In this document: piece by piece, positions 11,344 to 22,156 of the stretch
Numbering within the stretch: the first letter of the stretch is position 1
Layout: each line of letters opens with the position of its first letter
Source of the DNA: Plenodomus lindquistii
Taxonomy: Eukaryota > Ascomycota > Dothideomycetes > Pleosporales > Leptosphaeriaceae
NCBI GenBank assembly: GCA_025504975.1
Contig: JANUWI010000004.1
Coordinates: forward strand, 1,798,001-1,862,000
Direction of reading: 5' to 3'
Length of the DNA stretch: 64,000 nucleotides
Position numbers and translations under genes: made by a program
Notes under the pieces: model-generated
The model's input: the letters and a program-made list of their open reading frames with translations, nothing else
What the model was told of the DNA's origin: nothing
Database searches by the model: none

Positions 11344-11851
11344 GTTGCCGGCGTCGGTCTCTGGGGTGGCGGGCAGGTCGACGGGCGGCGTATGTTGCAG
11401 GTGCTTCTTCAGCGGCGGCTCTTGTGCAGGATTCAGGTGGTGTGCTGCCTCGGAAGCCTTCCGCTTAAGCGTCATCCAGCATTCGGCGGCGGGGCCTCTA
11501 CAAGCAGCAGCAGCTGATGCCGTCGACGGTTGCTGGGGCACGCGGGCAGTTTGGCAGCACACAGTCAGGCAGGCAGGCAGGCAGCACGGGCGGGCAGCAG
11601 ACGCGAGAGGGCAAACCAGTCGGGCTTGGTCAGCGGGTGCACAGTCACAGGCGGCGCGTTGGACCAACGTGCAGGTGCAGGTGGGCGAGTGCAGAGGGGT
11701 TGCTGGCTGGCTGGCTGGCCGGCCCATGGGCGTAGCCGCGTACCAGGGGACCCTAGGCCCACCTCGGCTAGCCACGTCTTCACACACTTGTACGTACATA
11801 CATACATGGTGGCCTACGGCAATCCTTGGTGCATTTATTCCAACTCGCTAC

Positions 11852-14129
11852 CTAATCCTCATCCTCGTCCTCGTCATCATCCTCATCCTCACTCTCCTCT
11901 TCGCTCTCCTGCTGCAAAAAGTCAATCAGCGACTTGGTCTTCTCTCGCACCCTCGCCATCTCTTCATTCTCCTTGCTCTTCTCGTCCCCCCACCACTGAA
12001 CCATGCCCTCCTCTTCCACACAGTCCAGTTCGACCAGCTTCGTCGCAGCACTCAGCAACACCGTGTCGCCGTTCTCCTTGTGACCCAGATCCGCCTGGAG
12101 CAGTAGCATAAAGTCCACCTGATCCGCCTTGTCTGGCGCGTTCTTGTCGAAGATTGAGCGGTCGATGAGCTCTTTGTGTTGACCAAATACTTGCGCGACT
12201 GCCTGCTTGACTGTTGATCCAGATTTGACGAGCTGCATGATGCGTTTGACAAAGGACGATACAACCGCGCGTCGAACTTGATGATCAGATGCATTGGTGC
12301 TCATTCGCAGCGCTGTGAGTTCAAGCTGGATATTCGCAGACTCATGTCCCTCAACGAGTGAATCGTAGATACTTGCCGATGCATCGTGGTCGAAGTTGGC
12401 TGCGTGCTGACTATCAGCGGATCCAACCGAAAGAAAACTACTGGTTGTTGATCGATCATGTCTAATCTCAAAGTCGTCTGCTTCCGAATCAGAGTTCAGT
12501 GTCGATATCGACTCGTTCGAGAGGTTGAAGACTAGTCAAGTTAGCCACTGGCAACTTGGGTTGTGTAGGCAAAGCTTACATGGGCCATGCGTGACAAGAC
12601 CATCAACCAGCTCGTCCTCGTCCTCCTCTTCCGAGTCTTGGAATTCGAAACCGTTGCCTTTGGGTCCTACAATGGCAGGATCTGCATCTCCTCTGATGAG
12701 TTCTTCGCCACGGTCCGCCTTTCGTTTGGTCCTTGTGATTCGGTGCTCGCCTTGGACAGTCATACCCTCGCCAATGCTGACTCCATACGATATCAATGCA
12801 CCCGCCTCGACTGTGCACTTACGACCTATGGTAGCTTCGCTTGCTATGACTGACTTTGATATCGTGCTACCGTCACCTATACTTGCGTAGTCCCACAGGT
12901 ATGCGCCATCAATCTTCACATTTCGGCCAATCTGGCAGTGTCGTCCGATGATGCTGTTGGTGATGACGGTCTGCGCGCCAACGCTAGTTCCTCGTCCGAT
13001 GACGGTTTTCGAGCCAATAACGCAGTCTCGTGCAAGTATCACGCCTTCTTCCTTGTAGATATTACCTTTTTGTAATCGATATGACTGTCCCTGAACTAGA
13101 TTGCTGTCCGGACACAGGGGGTATGCCCATCGTGACACAATGTCCTTGCTCACCGAGTCGTACGCATGCAGATTGCGAACGCGTGCTGCGTAGTGATCCG
13201 CGACGATGTGCGTGTGGAATGTCTTGCCGTTCAGCTCGTAATCTTTCAACACGCTGTGTAGGAATCCCTTGCGCGGCGCCTGGAAATCAAAGTTGTCGCT
13301 CCACAATGCCAGGACATCTGGTGTGCAGATATCAATGCCGCAATCAATCAAGTCCTGGCGTACTTCGAGCTCCTCATGGGAGGAGAGCAGTTCGGGGTCG
13401 ATGGAAAGGTAATGGGTTTGATCTCGGTTGGGCATCTGCTCAAAATGCAGACACCTATCCCTGGTTGGGTCAATGACGAAGACTGGTGAGGTACCTCGGG
13501 CTTTTGTCCTGTGCGTGTTTCCAGCCTCACGTAGCACCATAGTCATGATGGCATTCTTGTCTTTTATTCTCCGCGCCCGGTGTGCAGCGAGCGCAGATTC
13601 CAGCGGCAGATTGCTGACGACGTCTCCATAGACCAAGAGGAAGTCACCAACCAGTAGACTTCTGCTGTCCAGATCTCGCATGGCATCGCCGATGGAATGT
13701 GACGTTGACTGGATGAGTTCCAGCTTGGAGAAGGGCGACGATTGCGCAGACCATTTTGAACGTGTAATGTACTCCTCGACTTGTTCCCTGTGCGCGCCAC
13801 AGTATACAAAGACTTCCTCCACGCCAGCGTTGGCCAGGAATTCGAAGGTGTACTCGATGAGCGGGGTATTCGCGAGGGGCAGCAGGCACTAGACACAGTC
13901 AGCATGCACCCAGCTACTTGCTCAGGGTGCTCAGACCCTTGGATGCTCGAGGGTGAAGGGATTGAAGCGTGTTTCGAACGGGTCGGCGAGTATCTAAAAA
14001 GTTAGCCAATACGGTACCAAGGCTGTCGACACACCTCTCCAGCGGACTTACCACAGCCTGCAGCGGCTCGTCGCGCTCCTCCTCGCCTGCTTTACCCTTG
14101 TCCTGGCCCTTTTTTCCTTTTGGTGGCAT
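11852..14129 (-). CDS. GCD6: Translation initiation factor eIF2B subunit epsilon
   Basis: Exons from 14129 down: 14052-14129, 13937-13993, 12580-13888, 11852-12531; 707 residues (yeast Gcd6 is 712). It starts with a Lys-rich tail (MPPKGKKGQDKGKAG), then a nucleotidyl-transferase-like domain (ILADPFETRFNPFTLEHPR, LLPLANTPLIEYTFEFLANAG), then hexapeptide left-handed beta-helix repeats at about 310-420 (VIGSKTVIGRGTSVG, IGRHCQIGRNVKIDG). The C-terminal ~160 residues form the W2/eIF5C HEAT domain that catalyses GDP-GTP exchange on eIF2, with aromatic/acidic motifs and WWGDE, ending in a 20-residue Glu/Asp tail. It is the catalytic subunit of the cytoplasmic guanine-nucleotide exchange factor and the control point inhibited by phosphorylated eIF2. 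All four exons rejoin in phase at conserved residues. Confidence 0.95.
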
Positions 14130-15103
14130 GCTGCGCAAAAAGCTACTGTCAGCGCGGTGGTGGTTCTAGATGGTGGTGTTTGGCGGGGTGGACCTGTACG
14201 CTTGCACGCTAACGTACCTCGCGGTAGATATACGAAGTAGAGTAAACTTCGCAATATTTATGGGAGCTGACTCACAGGGCCCGCAGGACCCCTTGACCCA
14301 GATTACCGGGATTCATTCGCGTCACAGCTGCCTCTAGTGGGGGTAGCTCTGCGGGAGGGACGCATGATTCTGCTGGATTGCGCGTGCACGGCTTTCGTGG
14401 CCCGCACATGATGGTCTGGACCTCCACGGACGACGTCTTCTGGGAAATGCTTATTGCGACTACACAATTGCTCAAGGGAAAGTAAAAAGGTCACGCCGAC
14501 AGCACCAGCATCTGCGATTGCAGCCACAAGAACTGCGAGACCGAGCTACGTCGGATCATTCTGAGGAACATACTTTGTTCGAGGACGATGCCTCGCATCT
14601 ACGGTGGGCACTTGGCGAAGCCTGATGTGAATAATTAAGTTATCGACGTAGAGACAATAAGTATAAGCTTTCCATGTCCCGCGTCATCACTCCTGAGCCC
14701 CAACGGACTTGAGGAGAGTGCGGAAACACTCCTACTTAAGTTTTCTAGTGGTAAAGTTGGGTATTGTGTCAAAGACTCCCATTCCCAATTCCTGTGCCGA
14801 TCACATGGATATAAGGGTTCAGGTCAGTCCAAGCCTTCCAACGCCAGAGACCAGATTGCCTCTGATGGCTTCCCCCGGGCCAACATCCGTCTCTCTTCAT
14901 TTCGGATGCCCCATACCGCCACGGATGGGTATACAGCGACCTTGTCGCTGCCATGCAGGCGCAGAAACCCAGGCTCTGGGGATAATTCTTGGAATGCTGT
15001 CTGTGGCTAGTGACTTATGTGAAAGTTCGAGCCGGCTTTGAGAGGCGTATGTCGACTACTGTCCGCGCCAACTTGATAACAGGAAGTCTCATACTCCGCT
15101 GCG
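14130..15103. other. Intergenic, GCD6 promoter side and SKN7 3' side
   Basis: Nearly 1 kb between the start of GCD6 and the end of SKN7, both on the minus strand. Frames are short and unlike any family I know. It must contain the GCD6 promoter and the SKN7 3' UTR. No repeat or RNA gene is visible. Confidence 0.45.
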
Positions 15104-15298
15104 TTATCGCGGACGCGGTTGCATGGGATTCATCTGCGGCGGCATTTGAGGCGCATACATTTGTTGCCGTTTAGCTGGATTGTTCATGTCGTCACCCCCA
15201 GAGATATCCGAAATCTGTCGTCTATGATTTGGAGTTATTTGCTGTTGGTGCTGTTGCTGTTGGTGCTGCTGTTGTTGTTGCTGTTGCTGTTGTTGTTG

Positions 15299-15329
<31 letters not shown>

Positions 15330-17404
15330 TGTCGCGCCTGTATTTGCATCTGTGGCGAAGTGCTGTATCCTACAGCCCCTTGCAGAGGATTTACGCCATA
15401 GGGACCAGGGTGCTGAACCGGCTGCCCCTGCATAGCCTGCGCATATTCGTCCGTCACATTGCTACCGACCGGAGAAACACCAGGTAATTGATTAGGCGAA
15501 TTCCAGTTGCTGACAGTCGCCGGGGACTTCGCAGGCGAATCCTCTTCCTTCAACACCAGCTGACGAGCGATCTGTACAGGCTGTGGTGCAGCCATCGCCT
15601 CAGTTTGTGTGAGTGGCTTCTTCAAATGGACAAGATGTTTCTCGAGCATGTGTAGGAGGCCTTCCTTAGTGAAAGGCTTTGGGAGGACATCGTTCATACC
15701 TAAAGACATCAGCACAGTTCCAGTAGCTGCATGAATCGTAAATACCATGTTGAAAGTACATAGAGATGTCGTCACTCCTAATGTTAGAAGTCATGGCGAC
15801 AATAGGCGTGGTGTCAAATTGACGAATAAGATGACATGCTGATACACCATCAAGGTTTGGCATGATGATGTCCATAAGGACTAAATCATACTTGTGTCCG
15901 GAATTCATTTTGTTGACAGCCTCCAGACCATCGAGCTAATGGCGTGTCAGTCTGATAACATGGTAATTGCCAAGATGCAACTTACGGCGCTGTCGATTGA
16001 ACAGTGGAACGCGTAGAGGAACTTGCTTCCAATACGCCGACATGTGGGATCGTCCTCGACCAGCAGTATCTGAGGTGGACGGATCCATCCGGGGTCAGGG
16101 ATGGTGCTTTTCTTCCGTCCTTCTTGAAACTTGGGTTCCGCCACATCTACGGCTTTTGGCGGTGCGGCGTACGGAATGTTATTGATGTGCTCGCTGTACA
16201 TGGGGTCGATACCGTTCGAAGAACCAACGGGATATACTAAGTTGTCTAGATTTTCGAGGCGCATTGAGCCCACAGAGCTGGCCGAGGGGGGGCCGCGACT
16301 TGTTGGACGGACTGTGGCCCGCGCAAAGTCTGGTGGTGGAGTTGTCAAGGTGCCGTTCATCCTCATAGTGATTTCGTTCATGTGCTCCAAATTACGCGGA
16401 TTCAGCATGGCATCAGCGTTGGTCTCGCTGAGAAGCTTAGAGGCATGCTGTAAGGGTGAAGCCGGGTTATCATCATCTGGAGCCTGACTTGGCGCTTCCA
16501 CATTGCCATTTTGTGGCAGAGCACCGTTCGGGAAGATGAGTTTGCTGTTTCGCCTTTGCGTCGCATCTACACCATGCAAAAACGTCATGATCTGCTGCAT
16601 TACATGCTCGTGATTCACGACTGTCTTCTGAAGGCCAATGACTTCTTGCAGGAGCATTGAGTGATGGATGCTCAACTCGCTATAGCGTCCCTCGAGCGCA
16701 TGCAATTGCGCCTGTGTGGCCATCAATTGGCCACTGACCATATCCATTTGTTGTGACGGGACTAGCATCTCATCTGCAGCGGCTTGGTTGGGTTTGCGTG
16801 GAGCGGGCGCCTTTCGTCGAATGTTGTCGAGCGCATCTTTGTTGTTCATTTTGAAGTCGGGGTGTTTGAACTCCCAAGCCTGTAGTCTTGTCAGCGCGCG
16901 CCTTCGTACAAGAGACAGGCGCATTGCGCTAAGGCATGAGGATAGGGGACCGTACCCCTGGCCCATATGGCGATTGCCCATTATCCTCGTTGTTGTGTCG
17001 GACCTTATGGAAGTCGTATTTGTTTAGTTGGCGGACGAAGCTTGCGAAGTTACTGTGTTTGAAATGCTTGGGTAATATGTGCTTGGTAAACTTTTCGTTC
17101 TGCAGCAGATGGGTTAGCAAGGCAGTCGCGATAGCGCAGCAAAGGCGATGACATACTTCTAATACGACGAAGCTATCACCGTCATTTCCCCACCGTACAA
17201 CGCTTTCATCGCTTGGGCTCTCCAACATTCTAAGGCGCATGTTAGCACATGGGGCGAGATGGTCATGTAGCTCAGCGTCGACCTACTTGTACAGCTTGCG
17301 CACCTATATAAATGTTAGCCCAACTACTTGCGCCAATGCGGCCATGGACATACAAAATCGCTCGAGTTACTCGAACCGGCGCCCCCGACCTGGCTGTTAT
17401 CCAT
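15104..17404 (-). CDS. SKN7: Skn7 stress response regulator transcription factor
   Basis: Seven exons from 17404 down: 17354-17404, 17287-17303 (17 nt), 17157-17229, 16956-17099, 15986-16879, 15746-15935, 15104-15699; 654 residues. Residues ~15-110 are an HSF-type DNA-binding domain (DFVRKLYKML, SFVVLENEKFTKHILPKHFK, FASFVRQLNKYDFHKV). Next is a coiled coil (about 150-220), a linker, and at about 385-500 a two-component receiver with acidic pair ILLVEDD, phospho-acceptor Asp in LVLMDIIMPNLDG, Thr in VAMTSN and Lys in VLPKPF. The C terminus carries a poly-Gln run. Skn7 takes phosphate from the Sln1-type histidine kinase relay via Ypd1 and also controls oxidative-stress genes in the nucleus. 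The receiver is split over three exons, all phase-consistent. It is divergent with a peroxiredoxin gene. Confidence 0.96.
15238..15333 (-). repeat. CAG/CAA repeat encoding poly-Gln in SKN7
   Basis: Read on the minus strand, a run of CAG codons passes into mixed CAA/CAG codons and gives more than 20 Gln, then short Gln runs broken by single His. The pure CAG part is the likeliest to be length-variable. Confidence 0.85.
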
Positions 17405-18612
17405 GATGGCTGTGACGGCCTGAGCCTATCGCTTGGGGAGACTCGATGGCAGGGTCGACGATAGCGACGCGACAATGCCGGGTGCTGCGCGGGCCCAGCT
17501 GCGATGAAGGTCGAACGCGACGCCAACTGCGACCGCGAACTCGACGAGAGTGAGACGGGCACGAAAAGCAGGGCAACAGACGGCGCAGGGCTCAGGCTGC
17601 CAAAATGAATGCGCTTGGAGGCTCTCTTGGCCAAGGCGATCGAAACGGGGTCGCTGATGACGAAATCAGCGAACATGGGCGTGCCTGACTTCAGGCGGGC
17701 GAGATGCAGAGGACGAGATCTGGACCTTTGAGTGGAAAAGACAAGGAGACATGGGCTCGTGGCTCTGAGCGGGCGTTTTCAGTCTAAGAAGGCCCTAAAG
17801 CAGGTTAACACGGGCTTGAGAGGAATGCACGTATGTAGGTAGAGCTCTGCACTAGGATTAAGCCAAGCGGACGCGCTGCCGAGGACATCAAGGACCCAGG
17901 ATGACGAAGACGGCCAGCAACTGGGGCCGTGAAGCGAGCTGCACAAGTGTGAAAGCCCAAAGCACAGCCCTGGCCGTGTGCAAGAGTCAAGAGACGTTGC
18001 AGCTGGGTGCTATATGTACAGCCAGCATCGCCTGAGAAGCACTGCACACTCGCCTCAGACCTCGCCTGCCCACGGTGCTCGCTCAGTAGATAATCTACCG
18101 GTACAAAGGCACCTTGCCAGCTGCACCTCAGCGCCTGAGAGCGCCATGGACGACTTTGAGGCCCTGTCGCCCAGCTGGGAGCGATCGGCAGCGCGCAGAT
18201 ACAGCCGTCGAATCGTGGGACGCTAGAAGGCGGCGTGTGGCCCGGTGTGGGCCGCCTTCATTACGGGCTGCAATATGCTGGCGCAGTGACAGACTGGCGG
18301 ACAACTGAGTGCAGGTGCGCCAAAAGGCTATTTCCAGTCCCAGGTCCCCTGAGTCCAAATTAACGTCACGGTACACAGTAGATAGCAGCCTACTCTCCGT
18401 ACTGCATGTGCGCGAACAAGGCGACGGTCAGGCTGCTCCTGCCGCGACCGCGCCCGTCATGAGGGCTGCTAGCCAATCATACATCAGTCATCCGAGGCTC
18501 TTGCCCACATACTGGATCACGCCGAGAACCCACCACCTCATACTCTAGGTACACCGAGCTCCAACCACCACTTATACCTGCGACATCATCGCATCACACA
18601 CAAGTGAGCACC
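17405..18612. promoter_or_regulatory. Shared upstream region of SKN7 and the peroxiredoxin gene
   Basis: A 1.2 kb interval between two divergent start codons, GC-rich, with no credible coding frame. Position makes it the promoter of both genes. GGC-type words occur (e.g. CGGCCAGC at 17911), but I could not identify a firm Skn7 or AP-1 (TTACTAA) site by eye. Confidence 0.5.
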
Positions 18613-19567
18613 ATGTTCTCAGCCACCCGCCGTCTGCCCGTGGCTCGCTGTAATGCAGCCCGGCGCCTATTTCACGCGTCTGCTCCTGCTTTCGTCAATG
18701 TCGGCGACAAGCTCCCAAACGCCGACCTTGTCGAGGGCTCACCTGGCAACAAAGTCAATCTAGCACACGAGCTAGGTAGTGGCAAAGGTCTTGTCATTGG
18801 TATACACATCAAACTGTCTCATGCTGCAAACAATGGCTGACCGTTTGACTTGTAGGCGTCCCAGCTGCCTTCTCTCCCTCTTGCAGCGAGAACCACATCC
18901 CCGCCTACATCAACTCGAGCAAGCTCCGGAACGCCGGCAAGGTCTTCGTCGTCTCAGTCAATGATCCGTTTGTGTGAGTCTCCCAGCTTTGCCTTGACTT
19001 CTCTCGACAAACCTACATAGCTTGAGACTGTCTTGGCAGAGTTAATGCATATTCTCTTCTGCATTCTCCCAGCCTTGTCGACTGCATCACGCTGAGACCT
19101 CGGAGCCTCTTCGGTCCCTGTCGTCGATCTGTGTTTCATCAGGACCCAGTTTCTTCATCCAGCGATTTTGTTTCGACGCTGACCAGACGTAGCATGAAAG
19201 CATGGGCCAAGTCACTTGATCCATCGGGTTCGAGCGGTGTGAGTTGTGTGGTGGAGATCTGCCCTCGTGGGTCTCTCACTGTAAGCCTTGCAGTGCTGAC
19301 CATGTTGTTTAGATTCGCTTCCTTGGAGATCCTAGCGCGTCTTTCACCAGGGCCCTTGATCTTTCTTTCGATGGTGCCTCCGTCTTTGGAGGTGATCGCT
19401 CTAAGCGATATGCTCTGGTCATCGAAGATGGCGCTGTCAAGGAGGCCCATGTGGAGCCCGACAATACTGGCTTGAATGGTGCGTTTTGATCTGTCCAAGG
19501 CTCCGCCGACCGGTATCTTACTCGATACTGACTGAATATAGTCTCTGCCGCAGAGAAAGTTCTGTGA
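18613..19567 (+). CDS. Mitochondrial-type peroxiredoxin (Prx5/AhpC-TSA family)
   Basis: Five exons: 18613-18799, 18856-18973, 19193-19238, 19313-19478, 19542-19567; 180 residues, normal for Prx5-type proteins. The first ~27 residues are rich in Arg, Ala and Ser and lack acids (MFSATRRLPVARCNAARRLF), a likely mitochondrial presequence, followed by VGDKLPNADLVEGSPG. The peroxidatic cysteine is Cys72 in VPAAFSPSCSENHIP, matching the family pattern VPGAFTPTCS. Later conserved pieces are VFVVSVNDPFVMKAWAK, FLGDPSASFTRALDL, RYALVIEDG and VEPDNTGLN. It reduces hydrogen peroxide and organic peroxides using thioredoxin or glutathione. The third exon is 46 nt and the last codes only eight residues. The SFTRALDL helix lacks a resolving Cys, so a 1-Cys mechanism is possible. 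Confidence 0.93.
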
Positions 19568-20152
19568 ACACGCTGTCTGTACTTCTGCAACGAGATATGA
19601 AATGCTCGAGATTCGTGACATCGGCCATGCATTCCATCACACGACCCTGTGGACGCGGCTCACGTCAACTGTTCAGCATTAGGTTGAAGAGGTAAACAAT
19701 GACCCGCTACGTAGTAGCATCAAGATCGAATTGGCCACAATCAAGGTGCAATGTTGATTTGCGAAATGTCATTGCAATTAGCCATAGTTACCCCGACGTA
19801 CACGCTGGACTGACTTCACGTACCATAACGCGGCGTTTATCACATTTTCTCGGACAAGACCCTTTGGGGTTCGGTGATGATGTTTGCAAGCTGTATCCTA
19901 GGACTATAACAAATATTGACCTGCTCATATGGCTCACAGACCCCAATTCTCTAGGCATATGTGTTGGTTTCCACCATCTTCTATCCCATGCACAACCAGT
20001 TCGCTGGCTACTTAGATAGTTTGTCCCATAGATTGTCTCATCCATCGATGTATATCATGGGCGAGACCCCGTAGATAGAATGATCATCCATATTTCATCT
20101 CATCAGAAGACTGGTTCCACAATATGAGATTCGCACTCTACACTCTTTCACG
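19568..20152. other. Intergenic, convergent gene ends
   Basis: About 585 bp between the 3' ends of the peroxiredoxin (+) and formamidase (-) genes. Nothing beyond probable 3' UTRs is seen. Confidence 0.45.
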
Positions 20153-21646
20153 CTACGAACTCGCGAAAGCGCAGGATCCCAGGTCCTGCTTCTTCGCTGG
20201 CTTATGCGGACTGATATCGAAATCGAAGATATCCATCGGCACTCCCATAGTCGTACACGCATTCGGAATATCCACAATGCCTGCTACGTGACCTTGGATC
20301 GGCGCACACGATAGCAGGAGATAAATTTGGTAATCGTTGTATCCTGTTGATGCAATTAGTTCGGCTTAAACCAGTTCTAGGACGATGACGAGAGGCAAGG
20401 GGGCCGGGAAGTTGAGTACTTACCATACCGCCTCAGATACTCAATCACCCTCAAACTCGTCTGCCGATACGCAACTGTCGTATCAAGATAATGTTGTTTG
20501 CCATGTTCATCCACCGAGAACCCTTCAAAGTAGATATACCTGCCTGGACCAAACTGCGGCTCCACGGGGCCGGGAATGTAAATGGGCGACTTCATGTCTA
20601 GTTGCTTCATGCCGTCTTTCATGACAGTGAACTTAATCGAGATAACGCCTGCCATTTCGATTGCGCCGCAAAAGGAAATTTCGCCGTCCCCTTGCGAGAA
20701 GTGTAGGTCTCCTACGCTGAATTTGGCGCCGGAGACGTGGACTGGAAGGAAAACCTTAGAGCCGCGGGAGAGGTTTTCTAGATTTTGTTAGCACTTTTCT
20801 ATTTTCATCCGAAGGAGATAAGACTTACTGATATCGCAATTTCCTCCTGTTTCAGGCCGCCCCGGGATAGTTCGGGCGCCTTCCATGGCTATTTTCTCCT
20901 TCAGAGAGCCGCTGGCGGATCCGGCGTGCGCATTCTGAGCATTGGGTGGCTGGGCGACGATACGGTTGAGATGCGTGTGCGTGGCGATGAGCTCACCCTC
21001 ACGCTTATTCCAAGTTTCGAGAACTTCGGCGGAAGGAGCGCAGCCTAGAATTCCAGGGTGAATGAGGCCTGCGAAGCGGACACCGGGGATATGGCGGCTG
21101 GAGCAGAAGATGCCTTCAAAGTCCCAGATGGCTTTCGCGCTGCGAGCATCCTCGTCAATCGACAGTGACTTGAAGAGCAGAAGGGAAAGAAGGGAAAAAG
21201 CTGGAGACATACGGCTTTGGATAGATCTCATCGAGGAATCCACCGCCGTTCTCCTTGGCAAATACACCAGTAAAACCCCACGGTTGCGATTCGAGCGGCT
21301 GTACATCTTGGATTTCGACGACGAGTACATCCCCCGGCTCTGCTGTCTCGATGTCAAAGGGGCCAGTGAGGTAATGAATCTTGGTCAAGTCGACGTCACG
21401 AATGTCGTCTGCAGAGTCGTTGTTTCCTATTTGACCACCAGTCCAATCCACGCATTCGATCTTGACAACTTCGTTGTTCTTGATTGTGCCGTAGGATGGG
21501 TTATCAGGGTGCCATCTGTTCTATCTGGTGTCAACTTGGTGTTTAGCCGCACGCATGGGTTTGAGACATACATGCAGGCACTCTTGTTCTGCCGCATCCT
21601 TGTCAAGTGACACTCTCGCTGCATATCGGAGTCCTTCTTTTCCCAT
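20153..21646 (-). CDS. Formamidase (acetamidase/formamidase family)
   Basis: Five exons from 21646 down: 21572-21646, 21213-21520, 20829-21139, 20424-20777, 20153-20343; 412 residues, the size of fungal formamidases such as Aspergillus FmdS. Conserved stretches include LHNRWHPDNPS, VDWTGGQIGNNDSADDIRD, LTGPFDIETAEPGDVLVV, the Gly-rich PGVRFAGLIHPGILGCAPS, and GDLHFSQGDGEISFCGAIE. It hydrolyses formamide (or related short amides) to ammonia and formate in the cytosol and lets fungi use amides as nitrogen source. The exon 1/2 boundary restores the invariant NRWHP from AAC at 21520. A GATA-type element lies upstream, matching nitrogen control known for this family. Exact amide preference cannot be read from sequence. 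Confidence 0.93.
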
Positions 21647-22156
21647 GTTGTTGAAGTGGGTCCAAGCCTAGTTGCAGACGTTCAAGTGAGTATTATTCCA
21701 ACAGCACATGCAGACTCGAACAGTGGAAATGTATGCAGTGACAATAACAGAGGGGCACCATATTTGTATTAAAGCTAGGCGCGGGGAAGCTACTTTCTGG
21801 ACTTTCCACTACTACCTCTGACATGATCCCGTCCCTCTCGGAAACGGTCCGGACCCATGAGAGGGCTACAAGGAGACTGATAAGCTCATGATACGAGGCC
21901 TGTTACGTTACGTATCTTCAGATGGAGCATCAAGCTGCCTGCCAGTTTTGGGCAGCTTGACCCCACTGCGGGGTACTTTTGTACATATATCATCATCGTG
22001 CAGCACTAATGTACCCAATCGTTGGTTCTCTGGTTCAGCCAGCTGTGCCACGGGTTTACCGTTAGATCCTTAAAAAAAGGTTCGCGTGGGTTTAGCCCGG
22101 ATGCGGCACTTCGCCAGGCACGTCCAGTTGCCTTTTGAGCCAGTCTAGCTTTCGAC
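21647..22156. other. Intergenic, formamidase promoter
   Basis: About 510 bp between the formamidase start and the end of the UsgS-like gene. Apart from the GATA words described separately, no coding frame or repeat is seen. Confidence 0.45.
21877..21884. promoter_or_regulatory. Candidate GATA-factor (AreA/Nit2) site upstream of formamidase
   Basis: CTGATAAG, a full HGATAR match, lies about 230 bp upstream of the formamidase start. Weaker GATA words (ATGATAC at 21888; TATC words on the other strand near 21913 and 21988) are close by. A CGG-N-CCG type element (21839-21853) lies beside it. Function is inferred from AreA control of amide-use genes in other fungi. Confidence 0.4.

Noticed and set aside
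11237..12106. 289-residue plus-strand frame between Ariadne and GCD6
   Set aside because: It overlaps both minus-strand genes, and its translation is compositional (Ser/Arg/Leu-rich from reversed acidic codons). No conserved sequence.
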